From contig JAFAGU010000189.1 of assembly GCA_019237595.1 (NCBI GenBank), forward strand, positions 1 to 21,448: a stretch of DNA of 21,448 nucleotides, given 5' to 3'. The DNA is from Betaproteobacteria bacterium. GTDB taxonomy: Bacteria > Pseudomonadota > Gammaproteobacteria > Burkholderiales > SG8-39. Each line of letters begins with the position of its first letter. Position 1 is the stretch's first letter. The notes under the pieces are model-generated. The model searched no databases. It had not been told where the DNA came from and was given only the letters and a program-made list of their open reading frames with translations. The translations under genes and the position numbers were made by a program. This document shows, piece after piece, positions 1 to 6,885 of this stretch.

Positions 1-781
1 CCACCCCGGTCCATCCGCCGCGCACGAGGAGCGCGGCCGTGACGCCGCCGGCGGCCGGCTTGCCGCCGAAGACGAACGCCTTCTCGATGTGGTCGACGTC
101 CCTTCCCCACACCGCGAACCCGGCCGCCTGCTGCGCGGTGTAGTCCAGCAGGAAGCGCATCTCGCGCTCCCCGAATCCCGCGGCGCATCCGGCGGCGGCC
201 GCGGCGCAGAAGATGCCGGCGGTCGCATGATTGCTGCGATGAGTAAGCGCCTGGTACGCCGGGCCGCCGAGGCTCATGGTGACGCGCGTGCCCACGTCGT
301 AGCCGAGCGCGACGGCCCGGAGGAAGTGCTCGCCCGAGACGTCGACGAGCTCGCCAAGGGAGAGCGCTGCAGGAATGACCGCGCAGCCGGGATGCGAACG
401 CGACGGCCCGTGCGAATCGTCGGTCTCGTCTGCGTGCGCCAGAACCCCGTTGGCGAGCGCGGCCTCGATCGGTCCGCACACCACCGTGGAAGCGGCGACG
501 CTCGCCACGCCGCCGTTTGCGCCGTAACCGGAAGCGAACTCGTGTGCCTTGCGGCCGGGAAGGAGCTCGGCTCCCGAAATCATCGCCGCTAGTGTGTCGA
601 GCACATGGTGCTTAGCTTTTTCAAGCACAGCGCCCGGGAGCGCCCTCGTGCGCGCGGCCGCCATGTACGCGGTCAAGGTCCGCATCACGTTCCCGACGCC
701 CTCGGCCGCTCCCGCGGACGCGGGAACGACGCAAGACACGAGGAGCGATCCGGCGCCCTTGAGGAGGTCTCGTCGCATCAT
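1..781 (-). CDS. MmgE/PrpD family protein with Tat-like signal, 3' end outside window
   Basis: Read on the minus strand from ATG at 781 (a second ATG follows directly), this frame stays open for 260 codons to the window edge. Family signatures are seen: an AHADETDDSHG stretch followed by RSHPG (about residues 115-132), GYDVGTRV (160-167) and DVDHIEKAFVFGG (228-240). The MmgE/PrpD family includes 2-methylcitrate dehydratase, immune-responsive-gene type decarboxylases and many uncharacterised members; members are about 450-480 residues, so roughly the first half is visible. The N-terminus is odd: MMRRDLLKGAGSL followed by a hydrophobic run and an ASAGAA segment reads as a twin-arginine signal, whereas most family members are cytoplasmic. 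No strong Shine-Dalgarno is seen. It is divergent from the oxidoreductase at 851. The family call is secure; substrate and export are inferred. Confidence 0.9.
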   Translation of the reverse strand, partial: MMRRDLLKGAGSLLVSCVVPASAGAAEGVGNVMRTLTAYMAAARTRALPGAVLEKAKHHVLDTLAAMISGAELLPGRKAHEFASGYGANGGVASVAASTVVCGPIEAALANGVLAHADETDDSHGPSRSHPGCAVIPAALSLGELVDVSGEHFLRAVALGYDVGTRVTMSLGGPAYQALTHRSNHATAGIFCAAAAAGCAAGFGEREMRFLLDYTAQQAAGFAVWGRDVDHIEKAFVFGGKPAAGGVTAALLVRGGWTGV

Positions 782-810
782 GTTTGGAATTTGCGAGGGT
801 GCGGCGTGCA

Positions 811-840
811 AGAATAGGCGCCCCCGATCGCACCTGACAA
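811..840 (-). promoter_or_regulatory. Candidate sigma-70 promoter for the MmgE/PrpD gene
   Basis: On the minus strand TTGTCA (840-835) and TATTCT (816-811) are separated by 18 bases. The predicted start of transcription lies about 22 bases before the ATG at 781. The divergent 69-base region also has AAGAAT (810-815) on the plus strand, which could serve the gene at 851, so the two promoters would overlap. Judged by eye only. Confidence 0.45.
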
Positions 841-850
841 GAGGAGAAGC

Positions 851-1729
851 ATGACCAGCGTCGCTTTTATCGGCCTTGGCGCGATGGGATCGCGCATGGC
901 CGCGAACCTCCATGCCGCGGGCTTTGCGCTCACCGTCTGGAACCGCGACAAGGCGAAGACGAAGCCGCTCGCCGAGCGCGGCGCCCGGATCGCCGCCTCG
1001 CCGGCCGACGCCGCCAAGAACGCCGAGTTCGTCGTCTCGATCGTCGCCGACGATGCGGCGACCCGCGCGATCATGCTCGGCCCCGACGGTGTAGTGGGCG
1101 CGGCGGCACAGGGAACGATCATCCTCGACTGCAGCACCAACACCGCGGCGATGGCGCGCGAGGCAGCGGCCGCCGCCGCTGCGCGCGGGCTGATTTACCT
1201 CGACTCGCCCGTTTCGGGCAGCCTCGCGCAGGCGCAGGGAAAGGAGCTCGTGTTCATGGTCGGCGGCGACGCCGGCGCTTTCGACCGCGCCCAGCCGCTC
1301 TTTCGCGCCATGGGACGGATGTCCCGGCGCATGGGCTCGAGCGGCGCCGGGGCCACGATCAAGCTCGTCAACAACATGATCTCCGCGGCCGCGCAGGTGG
1401 CGATCGCCGAAGGTGCGCAGGTCTGCGAAGCGGCCGGCCTCGATCCAGCCGCGGCGGTCGAAGTGCTCATGGAAGGGGCGGCCGGATGCCGCGTCCTGAA
1501 GATGAAGCTGCCCAAGATGTTCAACCGGGAGTTCTCGCCGCAATTCCAGCTCGAGCTCATGGACAAGGACGTGCGCTACTTCCTGCAGCTCGCGTCCGAG
1601 CTGGATCGCCCGGTTCCGCTTGCGTCGCTGGTGCGCAGCCACTATCAGGCGGGGAAGCGCGGCGGCCTGGGCAAGCTCGATTCCAGCGCGGTGTTCCTGC
1701 GCTCCGCCGCGGAGGAAGCGAAGAAATAG
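851..1729 (+). CDS. NAD(P)-dependent oxidoreductase, 3-hydroxyisobutyrate dehydrogenase family
   Basis: A 292-residue protein of the beta-hydroxyacid dehydrogenase family, which oxidises small 3-hydroxyacids (3-hydroxyisobutyrate, tartronate semialdehyde type) with NAD(P). The N-terminal Rossmann motif GLGAMGSRMAANL is at residues 8-20, the substrate-binding DSPVSGS at 118-124, and the catalytic lysine is K171 in GAGATIKLVNN. N31 and R32 after the second beta strand (VWNRD) suggest NADP rather than NAD preference, as in glyoxylate reductase-like members; this is inference. The ATG is preceded by a good Shine-Dalgarno (AGAGGAG, 840-846). It stands alone between the divergent MmgE/PrpD gene and the YkgJ-like gene 62 bases downstream. 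Length is normal for the family. Exact substrate unknown. Confidence 0.93.
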   Translation: MTSVAFIGLGAMGSRMAANLHAAGFALTVWNRDKAKTKPLAERGARIAASPADAAKNAEFVVSIVADDAATRAIMLGPDGVVGAAAQGTIILDCSTNTAAMAREAAAAAAARGLIYLDSPVSGSLAQAQGKELVFMVGGDAGAFDRAQPLFRAMGRMSRRMGSSGAGATIKLVNNMISAAAQVAIAEGAQVCEAAGLDPAAAVEVLMEGAAGCRVLKMKLPKMFNREFSPQFQLELMDKDVRYFLQLASELDRPVPLASLVRSHYQAGKRGGLGKLDSSAVFLRSAAEEAKK

Positions 1730-1762
1730 CGATCCGAATCCATGATTGTCATTTCCCTCGCG

Positions 1763-1768
1763 TAGAAT
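1763..1768 (+). promoter_or_regulatory. Candidate -10 box TAGAAT before the cysteine-cluster gene
   Basis: TAGAAT at 1763-1768 lies 23 bases before the ATG at 1792 and would give a leader of about 17 bases. No convincing -35 is found at 17 bases; TTGTCA at 1746-1751 is only 11 bases upstream, too close for standard spacing. Confidence 0.35.
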
Positions 1769-1791
1769 TCGCGGCTTTTTGAAACTGGGAA

Positions 1792-2184
1792 ATGAAGAAC
1801 GGCAAGGCCTTCCCCGTACCGGTGCGCGCACGCTATTCGTGCAGCAAGTGCCCCGGCTACTGTTGCAGCTATCCCGAGATCGAGGTGACCCCGCGCGACA
1901 TCGAGCGGCTCGCGCGGCACCTCGGCCTTTCCTACGATGTCGCCGAGGCGCGGCTCACCAAGTACGACGCCAAGGAGAAGGTGCGGCTCCTCCGCCACCA
2001 GAAGGACGAGCACTTCCAGACGGTCTGCACGCTCTTCGACCGCCAGCAACGCCGCTGCACGGTGTATGAGGCGCGGCCGGCGGTGTGCCGCTCGTATCCG
2101 GACAGCCCGCGCTGCGGGTACTACGAGTTCCTGAAGTTCGAGCGCGCCCACCAGGACGACCCGGACTTCATTGCGGTCACTTAG
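1792..2184 (+). CDS. YkgJ family cysteine-cluster protein
   Basis: A 130-residue protein with eight cysteines arranged as in the YkgJ/UPF0153 family: C17, C20, C24, C25, C79, C89, C99, C108. Motifs seen are CSKCPGYCCSYPEIEVTP near the N-terminus and CTVYEARPAVCRSYP at 89-103. Such proteins are predicted to bind a metal, probably zinc or an Fe-S cluster; the biochemical role is not established. The 'VTPRDIERLARHLGLS' segment following the first cluster is also typical. The gene converges on the ThDP enzyme gene, and its last 8 bases overlap the end of that gene. No strong Shine-Dalgarno precedes the ATG. Family call is firm, function unknown. Confidence 0.88.
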   Translation: MKNGKAFPVPVRARYSCSKCPGYCCSYPEIEVTPRDIERLARHLGLSYDVAEARLTKYDAKEKVRLLRHQKDEHFQTVCTLFDRQQRRCTVYEARPAVCRSYPDSPRCGYYEFLKFERAHQDDPDFIAVT

Positions 2185-3856
2185 CGGGTTTGGCGGCGGC
2201 GCGGATCGCCGAGAGCGTGGTCGAGGGCGTGATGGCGTCCTGGTCGATCCGCAGGTCGATGATCGCGGGCTTGCCCGAGCGGCTCGCGCGCTCGAACGCT
2301 CCGGCGAAATCCTCCGTGCGCTCGACCGTCTCCCCATGCGCGCCGAAGGCCCGGGCGTAGGCGGCGAAATCGGGGTTGCGCAAGTCGGTTCCGAACACCC
2401 GCCCGGGGTATTCGCGCTCCTGGTGCATGCGGATGGTGCCGTAGAGGCCGTTATTCACCACCAGCGCGACGAAATTCGCGCCGTACTGCACCGCGGTCGC
2501 GAGCTCCTGGCCGTTCATCAGGAAGTCTCCGTCGCCGCAGACCGCGATCACGGTGCGAGACGGAGCGGCGAGCTTCGCCGCGACGCCGGCCGGGAAGCCG
2601 TAGCCCATGGAGCCGTTCGTCGGGCCGAGCTGGGTCCGGAAGCCCTTGTACGTGAAGTGCCGGTGGAGCCATCCGGCGAAGTTGCCGGCACCGCCGGCGA
2701 CGATCGTGTCCTCGGGCAGATGGCTGCTCAGCCAGCGGATGATCTCGCCGTATTGCACCTTTCCCGGCATGGGGCGCGGCTCGATCCACTCGAGGTATTG
2801 CCGCCGGGCTTCTTCCGTGTCTTTGTTCCACCGCGGCTTATCGAGCTGCAGCCGGCAGAGCGCCTCGACGAACTGCGGGTAGCCGGAATTGATCGCGAGC
2901 GCCGGCCGGTAAACGCGCCCGAGCTCCTCGGCGCCGGCGTGCACGTGGATGAGCTTCTGCCGCGGTTGGGGAACCTCGAGGAGGGAATACGCGCTCGTGG
3001 TCATCTCCCCGAGCCTCGCGCCGATGACGAGGAGGACGTCGGCCGCTTTCACCCGCTCGGCGAGCTTCGGATTGATTCCGATCCCGACATCGCCCGCGTA
3101 GCTCGGGCTGCGATTATCGAAGAGGTCCTGGCAGCGGAAGGATGTCCCGGCGGGCAAGCCGTTCGCCTCGATCCAGCGCCGAAGCGAATCGCATGCCTCG
3201 CGCGTCCAGCCTCCTCCACCCACGACGACGAAGGGCCTTTGCGCGCCTTCGAGCAGCGCCTTGACCTGCGAGAGATCGGACGCCGAAGGGGAGGCGCGCA
3301 CCACGTGCGCTCGGTCCACATCGGCTACTGCGGCCTCGGAGAAAAGCATGTCCTCCGGCAGCGCCAGCACCACCGGACCCGGGCGACCGGCCTGCGCGGT
3401 GTGGAAAGCATGGCTCACGTATTCCGGGATGCGCTCGACCCGATCGATCTGCGCGACCCACTTTGCCAGCTGGCCGTACATACGGCGGTAGTCGATCTCC
3501 TGGAACGCTTCGCGATCCATCATGTCGTTGCCGACCTGCCCCACGAACATGACCATGGGCGAGGAGTCCTGGAAGCCGGTATGCATGCCGATCGAGCCAT
3601 TCGTCGCCCCAGGGCCCCGGGTGACGAGGAGGACGCCGGGCTCTCCGGTCAGCTTGCCGTACGCCTCGGCCATGTAGGAGGCCCCGCCTTCCTGGCGGCA
3701 GACGACGAAGCGCACGCGGTCCCTCGTGTCGTGCAGGCCGTCCAGCAGGGCGAGATAGCTCTCGCCCGGGACGCCGAAGGCCATCTTCACGCCCTGGGCG
3801 ACGAGGGCGTCGGCGAGGATCTTGCCGCCGTGGCGGGTCTGGAGGTCGGTCTTCAT
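2177..3856 (-). CDS. Thiamine-diphosphate-dependent enzyme, acetolactate synthase large-subunit-like
   Basis: 559 residues from ATG at 3856, which overlaps the stop of the upstream NIPSNAP gene as ATGA. The three domains of the acetolactate synthase/pyruvate oxidase superfamily are present: the N-terminal PYR domain with the cofactor-activating glutamate E56 (CRQEGGASYMAEAYG), a central domain with VIGARLGEMTT (278-288), and the C-terminal PP domain with the ThDP/Mg motif from GDG (441-443) to NN (468-469). The enzyme should decarboxylate a 2-oxoacid and transfer the carbanion, but the substrate cannot be read from sequence; it is not a standard IlvB since no small subunit (IlvH) is nearby. 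The longer in-frame extension upstream of 3856 overlaps the NIPSNAP gene and lacks family similarity, so the internal ATG is preferred. Its end overlaps the convergent YkgJ-like gene by 8 bases. Confidence 0.92.
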   Translation of the reverse strand: MKTDLQTRHGGKILADALVAQGVKMAFGVPGESYLALLDGLHDTRDRVRFVVCRQEGGASYMAEAYGKLTGEPGVLLVTRGPGATNGSIGMHTGFQDSSPMVMFVGQVGNDMMDREAFQEIDYRRMYGQLAKWVAQIDRVERIPEYVSHAFHTAQAGRPGPVVLALPEDMLFSEAAVADVDRAHVVRASPSASDLSQVKALLEGAQRPFVVVGGGGWTREACDSLRRWIEANGLPAGTSFRCQDLFDNRSPSYAGDVGIGINPKLAERVKAADVLLVIGARLGEMTTSAYSLLEVPQPRQKLIHVHAGAEELGRVYRPALAINSGYPQFVEALCRLQLDKPRWNKDTEEARRQYLEWIEPRPMPGKVQYGEIIRWLSSHLPEDTIVAGGAGNFAGWLHRHFTYKGFRTQLGPTNGSMGYGFPAGVAAKLAAPSRTVIAVCGDGDFLMNGQELATAVQYGANFVALVVNNGLYGTIRMHQEREYPGRVFGTDLRNPDFAAYARAFGAHGETVERTEDFAGAFERASRSGKPAIIDLRIDQDAITPSTTLSAIRAAAKPAK

Positions 3857-4194
3857 TTCGACGCGGCGAGCATCTTCTTCAGCCGCTCGACGAAGAAGGG
3901 CGCGCACTTCAGGATGCGGGTCTCCTGCGAGACGGTGAGCGGCCGGTTGCGCGCGATGTAGGCCTGCCAGTCCGGGTCGGCCTGGAGCGCCGCGCGGCAG
4001 CGCTCGCGCTGGTTGAGGTCCTCGTAGGCCCAGAGGTGCACGATCATGTTTTGCGGCCCCACCTCGGTGAAGTAATAGCCCACGAGGTGGGGAAGGTGCC
4101 GAAGCTGCACGGCGAGCCCGTGCTCCTGGTAGTTCTTGATGTATTCCGCGCTCTTGCCGACCTGAAGGGTGTACATGCGCTCTTCGACGTACAT
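3853..4194 (-). CDS. NIPSNAP family protein
   Basis: A 113-residue protein starting MYVEERMYTLQVGK, the typical N-terminal strand of the NIPSNAP domain (a ferredoxin-like alpha/beta fold found in bacteria and mitochondria). The central segment YYFTEVGPQNMIVHLWAY (about residues 41-58) and the following charged helix with RCRAALQADPDW match the family pattern. Molecular function is not established. It is first in a two-gene operon and its stop overlaps the ATG of the ThDP enzyme (ATGA), implying translational coupling. NIPSNAP genes often sit beside catabolic enzymes, which suggests an accessory role for the downstream enzyme; that is inference. A perfect TATAAT box lies 30 bases upstream. Confidence 0.88.
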   Translation of the reverse strand: MYVEERMYTLQVGKSAEYIKNYQEHGLAVQLRHLPHLVGYYFTEVGPQNMIVHLWAYEDLNQRERCRAALQADPDWQAYIARNRPLTVSQETRILKCAPFFVERLKKMLAASK

Positions 4195-4223
4195 GGGTCT
4201 CGCGTCTCCCGAAAGTGGCGCGC

Positions 4224-4229
4224 ATTATA
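4224..4229 (-). promoter_or_regulatory. Consensus -10 box TATAAT for the NIPSNAP/ThDP operon
   Basis: TATAAT on the minus strand at 4229-4224 is the perfect -10 consensus and is preceded by GC-rich sequence. The leader would be about 23 bases and contains GGGAG as a weak Shine-Dalgarno. No good -35 hexamer stands 17 bases upstream (TCATAC), so activation by another factor is possible. Confidence 0.55.
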
Positions 4230-4260
4230 GCCGGACCGGTTAACTTGTATGATGACTGAC

Positions 4261-4289
4261 TTGCAGACCGGCCCGCGACCGTCTATATA
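4261..4289 (+). promoter_or_regulatory. Sigma-70-like promoter giving a leaderless mRNA for the CoA-binding protein gene
   Basis: TTGCAG (4261-4266) and TATATA (4284-4289) are separated by exactly 17 bases. Transcription would start about 7 bases after the -10 box, at or next to the A of the ATG at 4297. No Shine-Dalgarno precedes this ATG, consistent with leaderless translation. Confidence 0.55.
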
Positions 4290-4296
4290 GTCCGGC

Positions 4297-4767
4297 ATGG
4301 ACGACATCAACACCCTGCGCAGGATCCTGCGGGAGTGCCGCGTGCTCGCCGTGGTGGGGCTCTCCGCGGACTGGTTCCGCCCCAGCTATTTCGCCGCGAA
4401 ATACATGATGGAGCACGGCTACCGGATCATCCCGGTCAACCCGCGCTATGGCGAGATCCTCGGCGAGCGCTGCTACAAGTCGCTTCGGGAGATTCCGGAA
4501 AAGGTGGACCTCGTCGACGTCTTCCGCAAGACCGAGGACGTGCCGCCGATCGCCGATGACGCAATCGCGATCGGGGCGAAGGTTCTCTGGCAGCAGCTCG
4601 GCGTGCGCAACGAGGCCGCCGCGGCCCGGGCAAGGGAGGCGGGCCTCGAGACGGTGATGGACCGTTGCGTGAAGATCGAGCACGGCAGGCTATTCGGCGG
4701 ACTGAACTGGGTGGGCGTGAACACCCGCATCGTTTCCGCGAAGCGGCCCCGCTGGCTCGCCTACTGA
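4297..4767 (+). CDS. CoA-binding domain protein (YccU-like)
   Basis: A 156-residue single-domain protein of the CoA_binding_2 family, related to the nucleotide-binding domain of succinyl-CoA synthetase alpha and to E. coli YccU. The glycine-containing first strand VLAVVGLSADWFRPSYFAAK (about residues 15-34) and YRIIPVNPRYGEILGE (43-58) are characteristic. It is expected to bind CoA or an acyl-CoA in the cytoplasm; enzymatic activity is not known. Most relatives have SNNPSRPSY where this protein has SADWFRPSY. It starts directly at a predicted transcription start and is followed after 23 bases by the AraC-type regulator gene, so the two could be co-transcribed. Family call is firm, role unknown. 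Confidence 0.9.
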   Translation: MDDINTLRRILRECRVLAVVGLSADWFRPSYFAAKYMMEHGYRIIPVNPRYGEILGERCYKSLREIPEKVDLVDVFRKTEDVPPIADDAIAIGAKVLWQQLGVRNEAAAARAREAGLETVMDRCVKIEHGRLFGGLNWVGVNTRIVSAKRPRWLAY

Positions 4768-4790
4768 GGTATTCTTTCGAAGGGGGATCC

Positions 4791-5573
4791 ATGAGCTTTT
4801 TCGAGGGACGTTTCGGCCGTCTCGTGCTCACGACCGTTTGGCCGGGCGAGGCCATCGAAGCGCAGTCGAGCCCGACCATCGTGCTGAGGGCGGGCGGCGG
4901 CGACGTGCGCTTCCTGAATCCGGGCGAAACCTTTTCCTACGCGGAGCTCTCGCGCCTCATCGTCTTCCATGCCGACCGCGATTGGCTCGAGCAGAGCCTG
5001 CCGGCGGCGTTCCGGCCGCCGGAGCGGCCGTTCCAGGTGGCCCGCGAGCCGATCACGCCGCGGATCCTTCGCCTGGCCGAGGCGCTCGCGGGCGAAGCGC
5101 TGAACGACAGGTTCATGTCGGGCGAGCGCCTGGAGTTCATGCTCCAGGAGCTCGTCCTCTCCATCGTCGAGAGCTACCTCACGCCGCGGCGGGCCACGTC
5201 TCCCTGGCTAGGCTCGCGGTTCGAGGACAGCCGGATCCGGCGAGCGATCTCGCTTCTCCGCGCTCGCCCGGTCAAGGACCAGAGCATGGACCAGCTCGCG
5301 AGCCAGGTCGGGCTTTCGCGCTCGCGCTTCTACGATCTTTTCCAGGTCTGCACCGGCTTTTCGCCACGGACGTACCTGGACCTCCTTTGCATCGAGGCGG
5401 CGATCTCTCGGCTCGCTTCGGGCCGTGGGCGCATTCGCGAGCTCTCGGCGGAGCTCGGCTTCTCGGCGCAGAGCAACTTCACCCGCTTCTTCCAGCAGCA
5501 GGTCGGCGTTCCGCCCTCGCAATACCGGCGTGCGGCGGCGGCGCCGCCGCGGCTGCCAGCCGCGGCGGAATAG
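4791..5573 (+). CDS. AraC family transcriptional regulator
   Basis: A 260-residue regulator. The C-terminal half holds the two helix-turn-helix motifs of the AraC/XylS family: MDQLASQVGLSRSRFYDLF (about 168-186) and IRELSAELGFSAQSNFTRFF (211-230), ending in the family signature VGVPPSQYRR. The N-terminal 140 residues should be a cupin-like effector domain (FLNPGETFSYAELSRLIVF) but carry no ligand motif I recognise. ATG at 4791 follows AAGGGGG (4780-4786); an upstream extension would run into the previous gene. The next gene, metY, starts 22 bases after the stop, so the regulator probably controls the metY/alcohol dehydrogenase pair. The final nine codons lie inside a perfect 11-base hairpin. 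Effector unknown. Confidence 0.9.
   Translation: MSFFEGRFGRLVLTTVWPGEAIEAQSSPTIVLRAGGGDVRFLNPGETFSYAELSRLIVFHADRDWLEQSLPAAFRPPERPFQVAREPITPRILRLAEALAGEALNDRFMSGERLEFMLQELVLSIVESYLTPRRATSPWLGSRFEDSRIRRAISLLRARPVKDQSMDQLASQVGLSRSRFYDLFQVCTGFSPRTYLDLLCIEAAISRLASGRGRIRELSAELGFSAQSNFTRFFQQQVGVPPSQYRRAAAAPPRLPAAAE
5535..5568 (+). promoter_or_regulatory. Strong hairpin, with competing palindrome, between the AraC gene end and metY
   Basis: CCGCCGCGGCT (5544-5554), a GCC loop and AGCCGCGGCGG (5558-5568) form a perfect 11-base-pair stem immediately before the AraC stop codon at 5571. A 16-base perfect palindrome, GCGGCGGCGCCGCCGC (5535-5550), overlaps its left arm, so two pairings are mutually exclusive. 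No T-run follows, so it is not a classic intrinsic terminator. It ends 27 bases before the metY ATG, which has no Shine-Dalgarno. A role in attenuation, RNA stability or coupling is inference; chance in an alanine/proline-coding GC-rich tail is the alternative. Confidence 0.5.
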
Positions 5574-5595
5574 CTCCGGCGCAGGCTCTCGCGGC

Positions 5596-6885
5596 ATGGC
5601 AGACCGGAAATTCGGCATCGAGACGCTCTGCCTGCACGCGGGCCAGATTCCCGACGCGGCGACCGGCGCGCGGGCGGCGCCGATCTACCAGACTACGTCG
5701 TTCGTCTTCGATTCCGCGGAGCACGCGGCAAGCCTCTTCAACCTCCAGACCTTCGGCAACGTCTATTCGAGGATCTCCAACCCGACGGTAGCGGTGTTCG
5801 AGGAGCGCATGGCGGCGATCGAGGGCGGCCGCTCGGCGCTCGCCACGGCGACCGGCCAGGCGGCCGAGATGACGGCGATCCTCACGCTGTGCTCCGCCGG
5901 CGACCACATCGTCTCGGCCTCGACGCTCTACGGCGGCACCCATACGCTGCTCCACGTGAACCTGAAGAAGCTCGGCATCGAGACGACCTTCGTCGATCCC
6001 GACGATGCCTCGAACTTCAAGAAGAGCATAAAGCCGAACACGAAGCTTCTCTACGCCGAGACGCTCGGGAACCCGCTCATCAACATCGTCGACATCGAGG
6101 CGCTGGCGAAGATCGCCCACGAGGCCGGGATTCCGCTCGTCGTCGACAACACCGTCCCCTCGCCCTACCTTTTGCGCCCCATCGAATGGGGCGCCGACGT
6201 CGTGGTCCATTCGGCGACCAAGTACATCGGCGGGCACGGGACGACGATGGGCGGCGTGATCGTGGAGTCGGGGAAATTCAACTGGGGAAACGGCAAGTTT
6301 CCGGAGTTCACCTCGCCCTCCCCCGGCTACCACGGCGTGATCTTCCACGAGACCTTCGGCGACTTCGGCTACACGATGAAGGCCCGGATGGAGATCATGC
6401 GCACCTTCGGGCCGGCGCTCTCGCCCATGAACGCCTGGCTGCTCCTGCAGGGCCTCGAGTCGCTACACGTGCGGATGGACCGGCATTGCGCCAACGCGCT
6501 CGCCGTCGCGTCCTTCCTGAAGCAGCATCCGGCGGTGGCCTGGGTGAACTACCCGGGCCTTCCCGACAGCAAGTACCACTCCCTCGCGAAAAAGTATTTC
6601 CCCAAGGGCGCGAGCGGGCTTCTCAACTTCGGCATCCGAGGCGGCAGGAAGGCAGGCGAGCGCTTCATCGAGGCAGCGCAGTTCATGAGCCACCTTGCGA
6701 ATATCGGCGACGCGAAGACGCTCATCATCCACCCGGCCTCCACGACGCACCGGCAAATGAGCGATGAAGAGCAGCTGAAGGCCGGCGTCTCGCCGGACAT
6801 GGTGCGGATGTCGGTCGGCATCGAATCGATCGATGACCTCCTCTGGGACATCGACCAGGCCCTGAACGAGGCGGGAAAGGCATGA
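5596..6885 (+). CDS. metY: O-acetylhomoserine sulfhydrylase (aminocarboxypropyltransferase), PLP-dependent
   Basis: 429 residues, the normal length of the MetY branch of the Cys/Met metabolism PLP-enzyme family. It should condense O-acetylhomoserine with sulfide or methanethiol to homocysteine or methionine in the cytoplasm. Seen are YSRISNPTVAVFE (58-70), the PLP-phosphate region LYGGTHTLL (111-119), D184 in VVDNTVPSPYL, and the Schiff-base lysine K209 in HSATKYIGGHG. The insertion after the lysine, with FNWGNGKFPEFTSPSPGYHG (229-248), separates MetY from the shorter MetB/MetC enzymes. No Shine-Dalgarno precedes the ATG and no earlier in-frame start exists near it, so translation may depend on the upstream AraC gene ending 22 bases before. 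Its stop overlaps the ADH start as ATGA. Other family members acting on different thiols cannot be excluded. Confidence 0.92.
   Translation: MADRKFGIETLCLHAGQIPDAATGARAAPIYQTTSFVFDSAEHAASLFNLQTFGNVYSRISNPTVAVFEERMAAIEGGRSALATATGQAAEMTAILTLCSAGDHIVSASTLYGGTHTLLHVNLKKLGIETTFVDPDDASNFKKSIKPNTKLLYAETLGNPLINIVDIEALAKIAHEAGIPLVVDNTVPSPYLLRPIEWGADVVVHSATKYIGGHGTTMGGVIVESGKFNWGNGKFPEFTSPSPGYHGVIFHETFGDFGYTMKARMEIMRTFGPALSPMNAWLLLQGLESLHVRMDRHCANALAVASFLKQHPAVAWVNYPGLPDSKYHSLAKKYFPKGASGLLNFGIRGGRKAGERFIEAAQFMSHLANIGDAKTLIIHPASTTHRQMSDEEQLKAGVSPDMVRMSVGIESIDDLLWDIDQALNEAGKA

Noticed and set aside
2171..3961. A 596-codon plus-strand open frame opposite the ThDP enzyme gene
   Set aside because: No recognisable domain, while the minus strand encodes a complete ThDP enzyme with all motifs. 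Treated as a shadow frame.
3857..4225. N-terminal extension of the ThDP enzyme up to 4225
   Set aside because: The extension is basic, without family similarity, and runs through the NIPSNAP gene in another frame. The ATG at 3856 gives the expected N-terminus and an ATGA junction.
4241..4262. GntR-type operator around TTGTATGATGACTGAC in the NIPSNAP/CoA-binding intergenic region
   Set aside because: The two halves are not convincingly symmetric and no regulator gene of that type is nearby.
5544..5573. Intrinsic terminator after the AraC gene
   Set aside because: The stem is strong but no T-run follows and it lies within the coding region, so it is reported as a regulatory hairpin candidate only.
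5425..5595. Upstream extension of MetY into the AraC gene
   Set aside because: The added residues are a Ser/Arg-rich out-of-frame reading of the regulator. MetY similarity begins at MADRKFGIETLCLHAG.
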